Shown piece by piece: positions 34,089 to 43,358 of a DNA stretch of 51,012 nucleotides. The stretch is from the NCBI GenBank assembly GCA_035298965.1, contig DATGXO010000080.1, positions 1-51,012 on the forward strand, written 5' to 3'. Origin of the DNA: CAJCBL01 sp035298965. GTDB taxonomy: Bacteria; Verrucomicrobiota; Verrucomicrobiia; Opitutales; Opitutaceae. The notes under the pieces are model-generated. The model saw nothing but the letters and a program-made list of their open reading frames with translations. It was not told the origin of the DNA and searched no databases. Positions within the stretch are counted from its first letter, which is position 1, and every line of letters begins with the position of its first letter. The position numbers were made by a program, and so were the translations under genes.

Positions 34089-35789
34089 TCAACGGCGCAG
34101 CCGGACACGCAGTCCGAGCAGCGAGGCGAGCCCGAAAGCGCCGAGGAGCTCGAACGCCCCTCCGCCACCTCCGTTCGACGAGTTGCTCGATCCAGTGCCG
34201 GATCCGGTGTTGTTCGTGGCGTTGACAGTGACAGTCACGGAATTGCTCGTGACCGTCCCGAGAGAGTTGCTGACGGTCACGTGATAGGAGCCGGCATCGG
34301 CGGTTGTGGCGGTCTTGCTGTAGCTCGCGGAGGTAGCTCCGCTGAGCGCGGCGGCGCCTTTGTACCATTGGTAGGTGAGGCGGTCGCCGGTCGCCTCGAC
34401 GGAAAGCGAGAGCGTCTGCCCGGCGTTGATGGTGATGCTGGCCGGTTGGGTGGTGATCCCGGGCGCCGTGTAGGCGCGCGGCGCGACGAGGTTGGCCACG
34501 TCTGCGGCATGTTCGCGCAACCAACGGGCGTTGTCCGCCGCTTTGGGCTCGGTCGACGCGATGCCGGTGGGGATCCCCTGGTAGCTCACGGCCGGGTTGG
34601 AATAATACGGGATGTAGTAGGGCGCGTAGGACATGATCGTCCCCACGTCGCGGTCGTTGTAGGTGAACCGGTGCCCGTAATAGTAACGACCGTTGCCGTC
34701 GGCGACCTCCTCGGTCTGTCTGTCGTGGTGGCAGCCAAAATTGTGCGCGAGTTCGTGCGCTGCGACGGCGGTACCTTGGGCATAGACCGCCACGGCTTGG
34801 TAACCGGGTGTGTAGGCCATGCCGGCGTAGTCGCGTGAACCAGTGATCATCAGGAGCACTTGATCGGCGCCCGTGTCGGTGCGTTGTGTGCGCGCAAATC
34901 GCCCCAACTCGGTCGTGGTGTCGGCGAGGGTATCGAGGTCGTTTTCGAGCGAATCGTTGGTCGTGTACGATGGCGCCTCTGCAATGCCGGCGAGGCGCCA
35001 CTGCAAGTTGTCGACGAGGCTGTTGTTGAGGTAAGTGTTCATCGTCGCGACCATCGTGGCGAAGGCATTCTCGACCTCTGCGGTCGTGCCGATGGCGGCT
35101 TTGGTCGCGGCGTCGTAAATGATGAGCACATCGGCCGTGTAGGTTGCAGCGCTGATGGCGCCGGTCGTGGCCGCCGAGGCCAGTTGCGCTGCCGCCATCG
35201 CGGCGCTGGAGCGGGCGAACGTGGAATCGGCGTCGCCGCACACGGCGAGGCTGCGCGTGTGCTCGAAGACCCGCACGGTCTCGGGCGTGATCTGGATGCT
35301 GATCTCGTCGGCGCCGGGGACGGTGATGATGGCGTTCCACAACGTCTCGGTGCCGCACGCGACCATGGTTGCGCCTTGTTCGGGGTTGACGCCGATCCAC
35401 GTCGTGCGATGGCCGTCGTTAGAGACGGATGCCGCGGTGAATTCAAGCGGCAGGTTCGGCAGTGCTTGCACCTGGATCGTGGCAGGAATGAATTCGCGCC
35501 AATCGGCTATGTCGGCTGCGGCGCCGGGGAGGATCGCGGCAATATCCGCGCGCGCCAACCGACGGGTTTCGCGTGGGAGATTGGGGGCGGGTGCATCCGC
35601 CGAAGCGGCGGTTTCGGCTGGCGCAAGTGCGGTTGCCGCCCGGTGCTGAATTCGCGGGGCGTCGTTGTCGGCGCCGCCGTTGTTGGACTTGGTGGCCTCC
35701 CGGCCGGAATGCAGGACAGCAGCGGAGAGCAACAGAATGCCGACTGCTGCAGCAGAACTGAGGATCGAACCCGAGACGGATTTCTTCAT
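34089..35789 (-). CDS. Secreted reprolysin-like (M12B) zinc metalloprotease with GlyGly-CTERM-like tail
   Basis: 566 residues. A signal sequence at the N-terminus (about 1-28) is followed by a propeptide-like region. The catalytic domain carries the zinc site HELAHNFGCHHD (ligands His345, His349 and His355; Glu346 as base) and a Met-turn (TIMSYAP). An Ig-like domain follows (about 440-525, TTQPASITINAGQTLSLSVEA). The end has a Ser/Asn/Gly linker, GGGGG, one hydrophobic helix and a basic end (RVRLRR). That matches the GlyGly-CTERM sorting layout cut by rhombosortase. The substrate is unknown. Confidence 0.85.
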   Translation of the reverse strand: MKKSVSGSILSSAAAVGILLLSAAVLHSGREATKSNNGGADNDAPRIQHRAATALAPAETAASADAPAPNLPRETRRLARADIAAILPGAAADIADWREFIPATIQVQALPNLPLEFTAASVSNDGHRTTWIGVNPEQGATMVACGTETLWNAIITVPGADEISIQITPETVRVFEHTRSLAVCGDADSTFARSSAAMAAAQLASAATTGAISAATYTADVLIIYDAATKAAIGTTAEVENAFATMVATMNTYLNNSLVDNLQWRLAGIAEAPSYTTNDSLENDLDTLADTTTELGRFARTQRTDTGADQVLLMITGSRDYAGMAYTPGYQAVAVYAQGTAVAAHELAHNFGCHHDRQTEEVADGNGRYYYGHRFTYNDRDVGTIMSYAPYYIPYYSNPAVSYQGIPTGIASTEPKAADNARWLREHAADVANLVAPRAYTAPGITTQPASITINAGQTLSLSVEATGDRLTYQWYKGAAALSGATSASYSKTATTADAGSYHVTVSNSLGTVTSNSVTVTVNATNNTGSGTGSSNSSNGGGGGAFELLGAFGLASLLGLRVRLRR

Positions 35790-36059
35790 GAGCAGGTGGG
35801 AGTGGGTGGTGGTACGGTCGGACCGTGGTACCGGGTGTCCCGGAAAAGACAGATAAACGACTCTGTTTGTGCCCGTCGCACCCGCATTCTTTCGGTCCCG
35901 GACCAGACAGCCGTAGAACGAAAAGGCGAGAAAGCCGAAAAACTGCGCACCGGCGGGCTCATTTCTTCTGCGGTGCCGCGCATAGGGGTTTCCCTTAATT
36001 TTAACTCCGGATCAATCCCCAGGGTTGACGCAGGGGAAAAGTCCCTGCTGCATGCGGTC
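35790..36059. other. Divergent spacer between the metalloprotease and PEP-CTERM genes
   Basis: This is 270 bases with no gene. It contains a 13-base palindrome ACGGTC-G-GACCGT at 35814-35826, about 25 bases upstream of the protease start, which is a possible operator. I recognise no promoter or riboswitch in it with confidence. Confidence 0.4.
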
Positions 36060-36836
36060 ATGCACCCACGGCATATTCTGACGCTCGCAGCGCTCCTGAC
36101 TTCGGGAGTCGCTTTTGGTCAAAGCACACTCAACTGGGCCGACATCGACTCCTGGTCCCTCGGCCTCTCGACCGGAAGCTACAATACGCTCGCGGGTGCA
36201 GGCGCGGCCAACTCGAACATCAAAACGCTCACCTACGATCTCGGCTCCGGCCTGACCGCGACGGTCTCGGTGGCGCGCGATGCGGGTGTCACGTGGCAGG
36301 AGAGCTCGAATTACGGTTCCCCGTCTGCGTTCGCGCCCGCGGTTACCGCCGGTGGTGTTCTCGGATTGGGCATCGTGAAGGGCACCGGCTTGGCGACCAC
36401 GTTGGGTGCAACCTACACCATCCATTTCAATCAGGCCGTCACCCTCGACTCGTTCAGGATTGGCGACATCGACTCTGCTCGGGATGTCGTCGCGGTGACC
36501 ACCAATTCGGGTGCGCTCTCGATCTTGTCCCAAGCTTCGCAGTACGCTCCCGTTGCCGGCACCAGCGGAAACACGCTGACCCTCACGAGCACGGTCAACT
36601 GGAACGAATCGAACTTCACACCGGCCGCGACAACCAGCTGGACGGAACTCACGAGCGGCACGACGGCGGTCACCGACCTTACGGTGACCCTTGCTGGTAC
36701 CTCGGGCAGCAATCACGGCGTCTGGCTCGGCTCTCTGGAAGTGACGGCGGCGATCCCCGAGCCCTCGACCTATGCGGCGGTGCTCGGTGCTTGCACCCTC
36801 GCGCTGGTGGTGTGGCGTCGGCGTGCGCGCGGCTGA
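36060..36836 (+). CDS. PEP-CTERM sorted surface protein
   Basis: 258 residues from the ATG giving MHPRHILTLAALLTSGVAFG; the much longer open frame upstream is a shadow of the opposite-strand protease. It has a signal peptide (about 1-20), a Thr/Ser/Gly-rich beta-type domain, then PEPSTYAAVLGACTLALVVWRRRARG-like sorting features: Pro-Glu-Pro near residue 232, a hydrophobic helix and an Arg-rich end. PEP-CTERM tails direct proteins to exosortase, usually in organisms that make exopolysaccharide. No function is recognised for the main domain. Confidence 0.85.
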   Translation: MHPRHILTLAALLTSGVAFGQSTLNWADIDSWSLGLSTGSYNTLAGAGAANSNIKTLTYDLGSGLTATVSVARDAGVTWQESSNYGSPSAFAPAVTAGGVLGLGIVKGTGLATTLGATYTIHFNQAVTLDSFRIGDIDSARDVVAVTTNSGALSILSQASQYAPVAGTSGNTLTLTSTVNWNESNFTPAATTSWTELTSGTTAVTDLTVTLAGTSGSNHGVWLGSLEVTAAIPEPSTYAAVLGACTLALVVWRRRARG

Positions 36837-36864
36837 GCGTCCATTCTTTTCCGGTATTTGAGCA

Positions 36865-36895
36865 AAAGCCCCGCGTTTGCGGGGCTTTCGTTTTT
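36865..36895 (+). terminator. Bidirectional terminator between the PEP-CTERM and GH3 genes
   Basis: AAAGCCCCGC (36865-36874) pairs with GCGGGGCTTT (36879-36888), then TCGTTTTT. On the minus strand the stem runs into TTTTGCT, so it also fits the convergent GH3 gene, whose stop is at 36903. Confidence 0.87.
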
Positions 36896-36902
36896 CCGGC
36901 GC

Positions 36903-39401
36903 TCAAGGACGCGCGATGGGGCTGCGCAGGCGGATGTCGCGTGAGGAGGCGCCGATGCGGATCTCGTAATCGCCCGTCGTGGCGGTCCAAGCCCGTGTGC
37001 CGGGATCAAAGTATTGGAAGGCGCGCGCGCCGAGGGGCAGCTCGATCGTACGGCTCTCGCCGGGAAGGAGCGCGACTTTTGCGAACGCCTTCAGTTCCTG
37101 CGGTGGGCGCGCGATTGGTGTGACGCTCGGCGGGGCAAGGTAGAGTTGCACTACTTCCTCGCCCGCTCGTGTGCCGGTGTTCGTGATGATGCAGGTGGCG
37201 ATGCAGCCGTCGTCCGTTGGCGCGATGCGCAGATCCGAATAGGCGAAGGTTGTGTAGGAGAGCCCGTGGCCAAACGGGAAGAGCGCCTCGAGCGCGTTCT
37301 GGTCTAGGTACCGGTAGCCGACGAACACGCCTTCGTCGTAACGGCTCTTCAGGCCGGGGTCGCGGTAATCGGCAAAGGCCGGCGCTTCGCTGCGGCGTTG
37401 GATATAGGAGAACGGCAGTTTCGCCGACGGCGCGGCACGGCCGAACAGCAGATCGGCGATCGCGCCGCCGCCTTCCTGCCCAGGATAAAACGCGGCGAAC
37501 ACCGCCCGCACCCTGCCGATCCAGGGCTCCAGCAGCTGCGGTACGCCGCCGTAGACGATCACCACGGTGTTCGGGTTCGCGGCGGCCACGGCGCGGACGA
37601 GTTCATCCTGTCCAGCCGGCATCAGGAAATCGGCGACATCGCAGCCTTCACCCTCGGTGGCGGCGGATTGGCCGACGGCGACGATCGCCACGTCCGCGTC
37701 GCGCGCGGCGGCAGCCGCCGCTTCGATCGTGGGCGGGGCCCGGTGATCGCCGGGCGCGCGCCAGCCGAGGACCATCGTGGCATCGCCGCCCAGCTCGCAG
37801 AATTCGACGCGCAGCGCGTAGCATTGGCCCGCTTCGAGTCGCACGGTGCGCGTCTTTGTGTCGAGGCTGTGCGCGCCCCAGTGGTCGATGACGAGCTGTC
37901 CGTCGAGCCAGAGGCGCGAGCCGTCGTCGCTGCAGAGTGCGAGCTCGTAATCCTGGGTGACTGGCGGAGTGAAGTGGCCGGTCCAGCGGATCGAAAACAG
38001 GTCCTTGTTCAACCGCGGGTCGGGCGTGCCGCCGATGAGTTCGAAAAACACGTTCGGCTCGATGAGCGTCGAGACGGGCGCGCCGCTGCAGTCGGCGTTG
38101 TCGAAATACTCCGCCCGCAATCCGGGTTCGCCTTCAGGTGTGCGAAAATATTGCGCCGGAATCGGGGCGGGCCTGTAGAGATCCATCGACACGCCTTCTT
38201 CGAAATGCAGATCGATGCGCCCGGCGAGGAGTGCGGTTATGCCCTCGAGCGGACTGACCGTGCGCCAGGGCAGGACCAGCGAGCTTCCGCCACCGCCGGT
38301 TCGCGTGTGGTTCATTGCGGGCCCGATCAACGCCACCCGCCGCAACTGCTCCGGCGCGAGCGGCAGCAGACCGTCGTTTTTCAGCAGTACGATTCCTTTG
38401 GTGGCGATCTCCTGCGCCAGCGCGCGGTGCGGTTCGCAGCGCACAATCGACTCATCGATCGTGGCCTCGGCGCGATCGAACAATCCCGCCTCGAGGCGCA
38501 CACGCAAATGCCGCCGGACCTTGTCGTCGATCACCGCCTCGTCGACACGACCGTCGCGCACGGCGGTCAACAGCGTGGGGCCGAACCAGAGGGCCGAGGG
38601 CATCTCGAGATCGAGGCCGGCATTAGCGGCGCCGGCGTCGCTGTAGACCGACTCCCAGTCGGATACAACGATACCGCGAAACCCCCAATCGCCTTTGAGA
38701 ATGCCTTTGATGAGCGGCGCGCACTGGCTGGCGTGTGGCCCGTTGATCCGGTTGTAGGACGTCATCACGGACCAGACGTCCGCCTCAATCACGGCCGCCT
38801 CGAACGCCGGCAGGTGGATCTCGCGAAGCGCGCGCTCGTCGACGAGGGCGTTCACCTCGCGTCGTTCCCATTCCTGATCGTTCACCGCGAAATGTTTCAC
38901 GGTCGCGATCACGCCGCGGCTTTGGAGGCCGCGGATCACGTCGACCGCGATTCGCGAACTCAGCCAAGGGTCTTCGCCGAAGCTCTCGAAATTCCGGCCG
39001 TTGAGCGGAAAGCGATGGATGCCGACGCAGGGCCCGAGGATGCAGGCACGGCCTTTGGCGAGCGTCTCTTCGGCGAGCGCTGCGCCGAACCGCGCCGCGA
39101 GCGAAGTGTCCCAGGTGGCGGCGAGGTTGATCGGTGCGGGAAACGCGGTCGCGCGGCCGGTGCGGACGCCGGCGGGACCGTCGCTCATCGGGATCGGCGG
39201 GATGCCGAGCCGTGGCAGGCCCACGGCGTTGAAGTCGCTGGCGTCGCCGGAGAGGAGCGAGATTTTCTCCTCGAGCGTCATCTGCGCGAGCAGCGCTTCG
39301 ACACGGTTTTCATCGTCGCGTGGTGTGGAGCCGGGCGGAGCGGCGTCGACCGCGAGTGCGGCGGCGAGACCCAGCCCCAGGAGAAGAGTGTGCGGATTCA
39401 T
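36903..39401 (-). CDS. Secreted GH3 beta-glucosidase with PA14 domain
   Basis: 832 residues from the ATG giving MNPHTLLLGLGLAAALAVDAA, a clean signal peptide; the frame extends upstream but without family sequence. The GH3 N-terminal barrel contains DGPAGVR near residue 74, KHFAVNDQEWERR (169-181) and the catalytic nucleophile Asp248 in VVSDWES. A PA14 domain (about 427-560, starting GLRAEYFDN) is inserted in the second GH3 domain. A C-terminal fibronectin-III-like domain follows. It should hydrolyse terminal beta-linked glucose or related sugars from oligosaccharides in the periplasm. The exact substrate is not predictable. Confidence 0.93.
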   Translation of the reverse strand: MNPHTLLLGLGLAAALAVDAAPPGSTPRDDENRVEALLAQMTLEEKISLLSGDASDFNAVGLPRLGIPPIPMSDGPAGVRTGRATAFPAPINLAATWDTSLAARFGAALAEETLAKGRACILGPCVGIHRFPLNGRNFESFGEDPWLSSRIAVDVIRGLQSRGVIATVKHFAVNDQEWERREVNALVDERALREIHLPAFEAAVIEADVWSVMTSYNRINGPHASQCAPLIKGILKGDWGFRGIVVSDWESVYSDAGAANAGLDLEMPSALWFGPTLLTAVRDGRVDEAVIDDKVRRHLRVRLEAGLFDRAEATIDESIVRCEPHRALAQEIATKGIVLLKNDGLLPLAPEQLRRVALIGPAMNHTRTGGGGSSLVLPWRTVSPLEGITALLAGRIDLHFEEGVSMDLYRPAPIPAQYFRTPEGEPGLRAEYFDNADCSGAPVSTLIEPNVFFELIGGTPDPRLNKDLFSIRWTGHFTPPVTQDYELALCSDDGSRLWLDGQLVIDHWGAHSLDTKTRTVRLEAGQCYALRVEFCELGGDATMVLGWRAPGDHRAPPTIEAAAAAARDADVAIVAVGQSAATEGEGCDVADFLMPAGQDELVRAVAAANPNTVVIVYGGVPQLLEPWIGRVRAVFAAFYPGQEGGGAIADLLFGRAAPSAKLPFSYIQRRSEAPAFADYRDPGLKSRYDEGVFVGYRYLDQNALEALFPFGHGLSYTTFAYSDLRIAPTDDGCIATCIITNTGTRAGEEVVQLYLAPPSVTPIARPPQELKAFAKVALLPGESRTIELPLGARAFQYFDPGTRAWTATTGDYEIRIGASSRDIRLRSPIARP

Positions 39402-39436
39402 GGGCGTGCGGAGTGAGGGGTTCCGTTGCGCTGGAG

Positions 39437-39494
39437 CTGGGTGAGTCTTCGCACGGGGCGCGTGGGTGGCGTGCCGGTGCGAGGACTCACCCAG
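39437..39494. promoter_or_regulatory. Long inverted repeat upstream of the GH3 gene
   Basis: CTGGGTGAGTCTTCGCAC (39437-39454) and GTGCGAGGACTCACCCAG (39477-39494) pair at 17 of 18 positions across a 22-base spacer. It lies 36-93 bases before the GH3 start, between two divergent genes. It could be a paired operator or a leader hairpin. Confidence 0.6.
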
Positions 39495-39649
39495 TCGGGA
39501 TATCGGCCGGCCGTGGCGATTCCGGAGCCGGAAAAGCGTCAAAAGGCGGCAAACTTCGCGCCGCGGCGCGGAGCGCGCCCGGGCGTTTCCATTTCGGTGC
39601 CCGTGAAACCGACCGATGAACGAACTCCCGCAATTCGCTCCAACGAAAC

Positions 39650-41581
39650 GTGAGTGCAGAGACAACAAGGCCAACTCGTCCAGCCCGCTCGGCCCGCCTG
39701 CGCGGGAAAGGCTGGGACGGTGATGCTGGCTCGGGCCGGTTGATCGCGCGTTTCGTGGGCCGCGCGGCGCAGTTGGATCAGTTCATCGCGGCTGTCTCCG
39801 AGGATCCGCGTTCGGCCGCGCGCATCGTGGGAGTGAGCGGCGCGGCCGGGGCCGGCAAGAGTCGTTTTGTCGAGGAAGTGTTGGGACAACTTTCCCGTTC
39901 CGGACGACCGGTGGCCGTCGTGAAACCGACCGTTGCACCAGGCCTCGATGGTGCCGGACTGCTCCGGGCGTTTGCGGTCAAGCTCCCGATCGGGGGCCAC
40001 ATGCTTTCCGCGGCGATCTCGCGTTTCGCGCAGGATCCGGCGGCGCGCCTCGACGACTCCTCGGCACGCGCGCTCATCAACGCGCTGTTTCACGAGAGCT
40101 ACGATTGTGGCGTGGAGCGCAGAGGCTTCATCCGGCCCAAGTTCCAACGGCTGGCCATCGTGCTCGATGATTTCGATCTGTTGCCGGCAGAGTATGCGGT
40201 CTGGCTGGCGGAGGTGTTCTTGCCGCGCTTGGACGAAGTGCGCGCCCACCTGGATTACGTGCTGATTTTGATCGGCGAGCTGCCGTTGGCGGCTTCGCTG
40301 GAACCAGTGGCGTGGAATGCGCTGCCGATGCGCTTCCTCGCGATCGAAATCCCCCCGCTGAGCGAGGCGGAGAGCGTCGAGTTGCTGGCGGCGTTTGCGC
40401 GGCGCGCGGCCGAGGCGCGGTCTTGCCATGAGATCGGCGAAGGCCTGCCCGGCGCGATGCTCGAGCTGCTCCGGCACCGCACGGCGCCGCTCGACGATCT
40501 CGGCACCGCGATCGGGCGCTGCGCAGGGATGCAGGCGGACGTGCTGCTCGCGATTGCCGCGCTCGGTTACGCGTCGACGGAGGGGCTGCGTCTGGTGCTG
40601 GGTGAGGCCGGGGTGACCGGCGCGAGCGCGCTCCTCGAGAGCGCTGCGATCGTCCCCGTTTTCGGGAGCTTGCGCTCGGGCGGGCTGTGGCTGCCCGGCG
40701 CTGTCGCGCGTTTGGTTCTTGAGCGGTTGGGAGCACGCAACCCGGAGCTTGCGAAACGCGCCGCCGACACGGCCGCGATGCTCGACGCACTCGCCCAACA
40801 TTTCCCGACCGAGGAGGATCGGGTGCGTGCCGCGTGCTTGGTCGCGTTTCGCCATTTCTCGCCCCCGGCGCTTGCGGCCTGTTTCGGTGTGGAGGAGGGC
40901 GAGGCACTCGCGCGTTTCGCACGCACGCATGGCAGCGGGTTCGAGGAGACTCCGGCCGAGAACCTGCGTTTTGCCGATGGCGTGCGACGCGTGCTCGAAA
41001 ACTACGCGGAACGCCTCGATGACCCGGCGCGGACCGCGACGCGCGAAAAAGTCTCACGGCTCTGGCACGAGCGTGCGGCCGAGATCGGTGCGGAGCTCGA
41101 GCGGTCCACGGATGTGTTGAAGACCATGGAGCGCGATCGCGACGAACTGCTCAAGGAGCTCGACGCTGCACGAGGCCAGGTCACCCGCAGCGAGAGCGAG
41201 AATCGGCAGGAATGGCGCGCGCGGATCGATCGTGATGTTGTCCGGATCGGCACCTCGCTTGCGGCCAACGGACTGGGCGTCGCCTGCTTCTGGGTCGCGT
41301 TGTTCACCGACAACCAGCGGCTGACTTTTCTTACCCTCGGCGCGATCCTGATCGGCATCGGCATCGGCACGCCGGCGTTGAACCGCGGTCGCGGCAACAC
41401 GCGGGAACACGCGCTCGCCGCGGTGGCGGCTCTGCAACGACGCCAGCAGGAGCGAGTGGGCGAGGCGCGTGGCGTGGTGAAACTCATCGAGGCGCGGATC
41501 GACGGTCTACAACAGCGCCTCGCGAACGAGCGCCGGAAGTGCGACAAGCTCCGGGCCGCAGCGGACGAAGCGTATTTGTAG
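39650..41581 (+). CDS. Membrane-anchored STAND/AAA-like ATPase with coiled coils
   Basis: 643 residues from a GTG start. The N-terminal nucleotide-binding domain has Walker A GAAGAGKS (64-71) and Walker B LAIVLDDFDLLP (about 167-178), like STAND/AAA-type switches. A helical region of roughly 300 residues follows. A coiled coil (about 485-530) then leads into two adjacent hydrophobic helices (about 535-580) and a second coiled coil to the end (about 590-643). This gives a cytoplasmic ATPase held at the membrane by a C-terminal hairpin. I do not recognise a named family. It is divergent from the GH3 gene and stands alone. Confidence 0.75.
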   Translation: MSAETTRPTRPARSARLRGKGWDGDAGSGRLIARFVGRAAQLDQFIAAVSEDPRSAARIVGVSGAAGAGKSRFVEEVLGQLSRSGRPVAVVKPTVAPGLDGAGLLRAFAVKLPIGGHMLSAAISRFAQDPAARLDDSSARALINALFHESYDCGVERRGFIRPKFQRLAIVLDDFDLLPAEYAVWLAEVFLPRLDEVRAHLDYVLILIGELPLAASLEPVAWNALPMRFLAIEIPPLSEAESVELLAAFARRAAEARSCHEIGEGLPGAMLELLRHRTAPLDDLGTAIGRCAGMQADVLLAIAALGYASTEGLRLVLGEAGVTGASALLESAAIVPVFGSLRSGGLWLPGAVARLVLERLGARNPELAKRAADTAAMLDALAQHFPTEEDRVRAACLVAFRHFSPPALAACFGVEEGEALARFARTHGSGFEETPAENLRFADGVRRVLENYAERLDDPARTATREKVSRLWHERAAEIGAELERSTDVLKTMERDRDELLKELDAARGQVTRSESENRQEWRARIDRDVVRIGTSLAANGLGVACFWVALFTDNQRLTFLTLGAILIGIGIGTPALNRGRGNTREHALAAVAALQRRQQERVGEARGVVKLIEARIDGLQQRLANERRKCDKLRAAADEAYL

Positions 41582-41684
41582 CGCGGAAGCGCGCCCACTG
41601 GCTCGGCGCCGGCAAGCGGGTTTGCTGCCGTCTTGCCCGACGCGCAGGAGTGGCGATGCTCGCGGCGTGACTCTTCTGGCCAAC

Positions 41685-43331
41685 ATGCGGTGTTTGCTCG
41701 CGACCGTCGGCGGATTGGTCGTCACGACGATGCTGGCTTTGCCCGCGGCAGACGCGCCGGAACCGGAACGTGTTGTCGTGGTGACCAACACGAACGATCC
41801 CGATTCGTTGCCGCTCGCGCGCTACTACATGGCGGCGCGGGGCATCCCGGCCGGCAATCTCGTCACGCTGAAGCTGCGCGCCGTGGAGACGATCGGCTGG
41901 CCGGAGTTCGTCGATACACTCTTCAATCCGCTCTTTGCCGAGCTGGCGCAGCGCGGCTGGATCGATGCGATGCGCTCGGAGCTCGTCGACCAGTTCGGCC
42001 GCCGCAAGGCCGTGATCGCCGGTCACCGCATGAGCTACCTCGTGCTCATGCGCGGCGTGCCGTTGCGCATCGACGCGAATCCGGCTTGGAAACCGCCGGC
42101 AGGGCCGGGCGCGCCGCAGGGCGACCTCTCGACGAATCGCGCCGCGGTGGACGGGGAGCTGGCCTTGTTGGCGATGCCAGACACGGCGGTCTCGGGCTGG
42201 ATCCGCAGTCCACTTTGCGGCGAGCGGAAACCGGCCGGACCGCTGGCGCAGTTGGTCGTGCGGGTGGCGCGGCTCGACGGACCCACGCCCGACGCCGTGC
42301 GCTCGATGATTGACGGCGCGCTCGCCGGCGAACACGCCGGTCTGGCGGGGCGGGCCTACATCGACTTCGGCGGGCCGCATGCGGAGGGCGATCGCTGGAT
42401 GGAGAGCGTGTCACGCCAACTCTCGGACGCCGGCTTCGAAACGGATGCCGAGAAGGCCAAGACGACGTTTCCGCCGCTCGCACGCTTCGATGCGCCGGTG
42501 CTCTACTTCGGTTGGTACGCGTGGAATGTCGACGGGCCGTTCACGGTGCCGGGCTTCCGTTTTCCGCCGGGCGCAGTGGCAGTGCACATCCACAGCTACT
42601 CGGCGCAGACGCTCCGCTCGGATTCGCGCTTCTGGTGCGGTCCGCTGCTGGCGCGCGGCGCGACGGTGACGGTGGGGAATGTCTTCGAACCGTACCTCGG
42701 GCTGACGCACCACCTCGACCTGCTCACGGAGGCGCTCCTGCGCGGCGAGACCTTCGGCACCGCGGCGTACTATGCTCTGCCGGGACTCAGCTGGCAGGGT
42801 GTGGCGCTCGGCGATCCGCTCTACCGGCCGTTTGCGCGTTCGCAGGAGGAGCAGTTCGCCGAACGGGCGAGACTCGCGCCGGAGCAGCGGACGTATGTCG
42901 TGTTGCGGCAGGCGCAGCTGGAGTTGAAAGCTGGACGCGGCGAGGAGGCGCTGCGACTTGCGCGGGGCGTTTTTCGGGAAACGCCTACGGTGCCACTCGG
43001 CGTGTCGGTGGCGCAGCTCACGCACGAGGTCGAAGGGCCGGCGGCGGCGATCCGTGCGCTCGCGTTTCTCGAGATGCTTCCCCGTTACGACGTGCGTGAT
43101 CTGGGGGCCGTGCGCTCGGCCGCCAAGCTGATGGTCGAGTGGGGCGACACCGCAAAGGCGCTCGTGCTCTACGACAAGGCCCTCGCGCAGCGGCCACCAG
43201 TAGGCGAAATCCCGCTGCTCGAGGAGGCGATCGCCGTGGCCCTCAAAGCCGGTCTGCCCGCGCGCGCGGCAAAATGGCAGGACCGACTGGCCGTGGTGAG
43301 ACCGCCGCCACCTCCGCCGAAGAAGAAGTGA
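41685..43331 (+). CDS. TIGR03790 family exported protein
   Basis: 548 residues from ATG (MRCLLATVGGLVVTTML), with a signal peptide of about 25 residues; a GTG 18 bases upstream in frame is possible. The body begins VVVVTNTNDPDSLPLARYYMAARGIP and contains YLVLMRGVPLRID, typical of TIGR03790. These are exported proteins of unknown function seen in Verrucomicrobia, Planctomycetes and some proteobacteria. The C-terminal part (about 400-530) reads as TPR-like helices. It ends in a Pro/Lys-rich tail. Confidence 0.82.
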   Translation: MRCLLATVGGLVVTTMLALPAADAPEPERVVVVTNTNDPDSLPLARYYMAARGIPAGNLVTLKLRAVETIGWPEFVDTLFNPLFAELAQRGWIDAMRSELVDQFGRRKAVIAGHRMSYLVLMRGVPLRIDANPAWKPPAGPGAPQGDLSTNRAAVDGELALLAMPDTAVSGWIRSPLCGERKPAGPLAQLVVRVARLDGPTPDAVRSMIDGALAGEHAGLAGRAYIDFGGPHAEGDRWMESVSRQLSDAGFETDAEKAKTTFPPLARFDAPVLYFGWYAWNVDGPFTVPGFRFPPGAVAVHIHSYSAQTLRSDSRFWCGPLLARGATVTVGNVFEPYLGLTHHLDLLTEALLRGETFGTAAYYALPGLSWQGVALGDPLYRPFARSQEEQFAERARLAPEQRTYVVLRQAQLELKAGRGEEALRLARGVFRETPTVPLGVSVAQLTHEVEGPAAAIRALAFLEMLPRYDVRDLGAVRSAAKLMVEWGDTAKALVLYDKALAQRPPVGEIPLLEEAIAVALKAGLPARAAKWQDRLAVVRPPPPPPKKK

Positions 43332-43358
43332 GCCGCGCCGGGCGTTTCCTTTCAGCCT

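Noticed and set aside
34860..36059. N-terminal extension of the PEP-CTERM gene by about 400 codons
   Set aside because: The extension is antisense to the metalloprotease. The internal ATG at 36060 gives a proper signal peptide.
37398..39416. A 672-codon plus-strand frame
   Set aside because: It is antisense to the GH3 beta-glucosidase, with Arg/Ala-rich composition and no recognisable domain.
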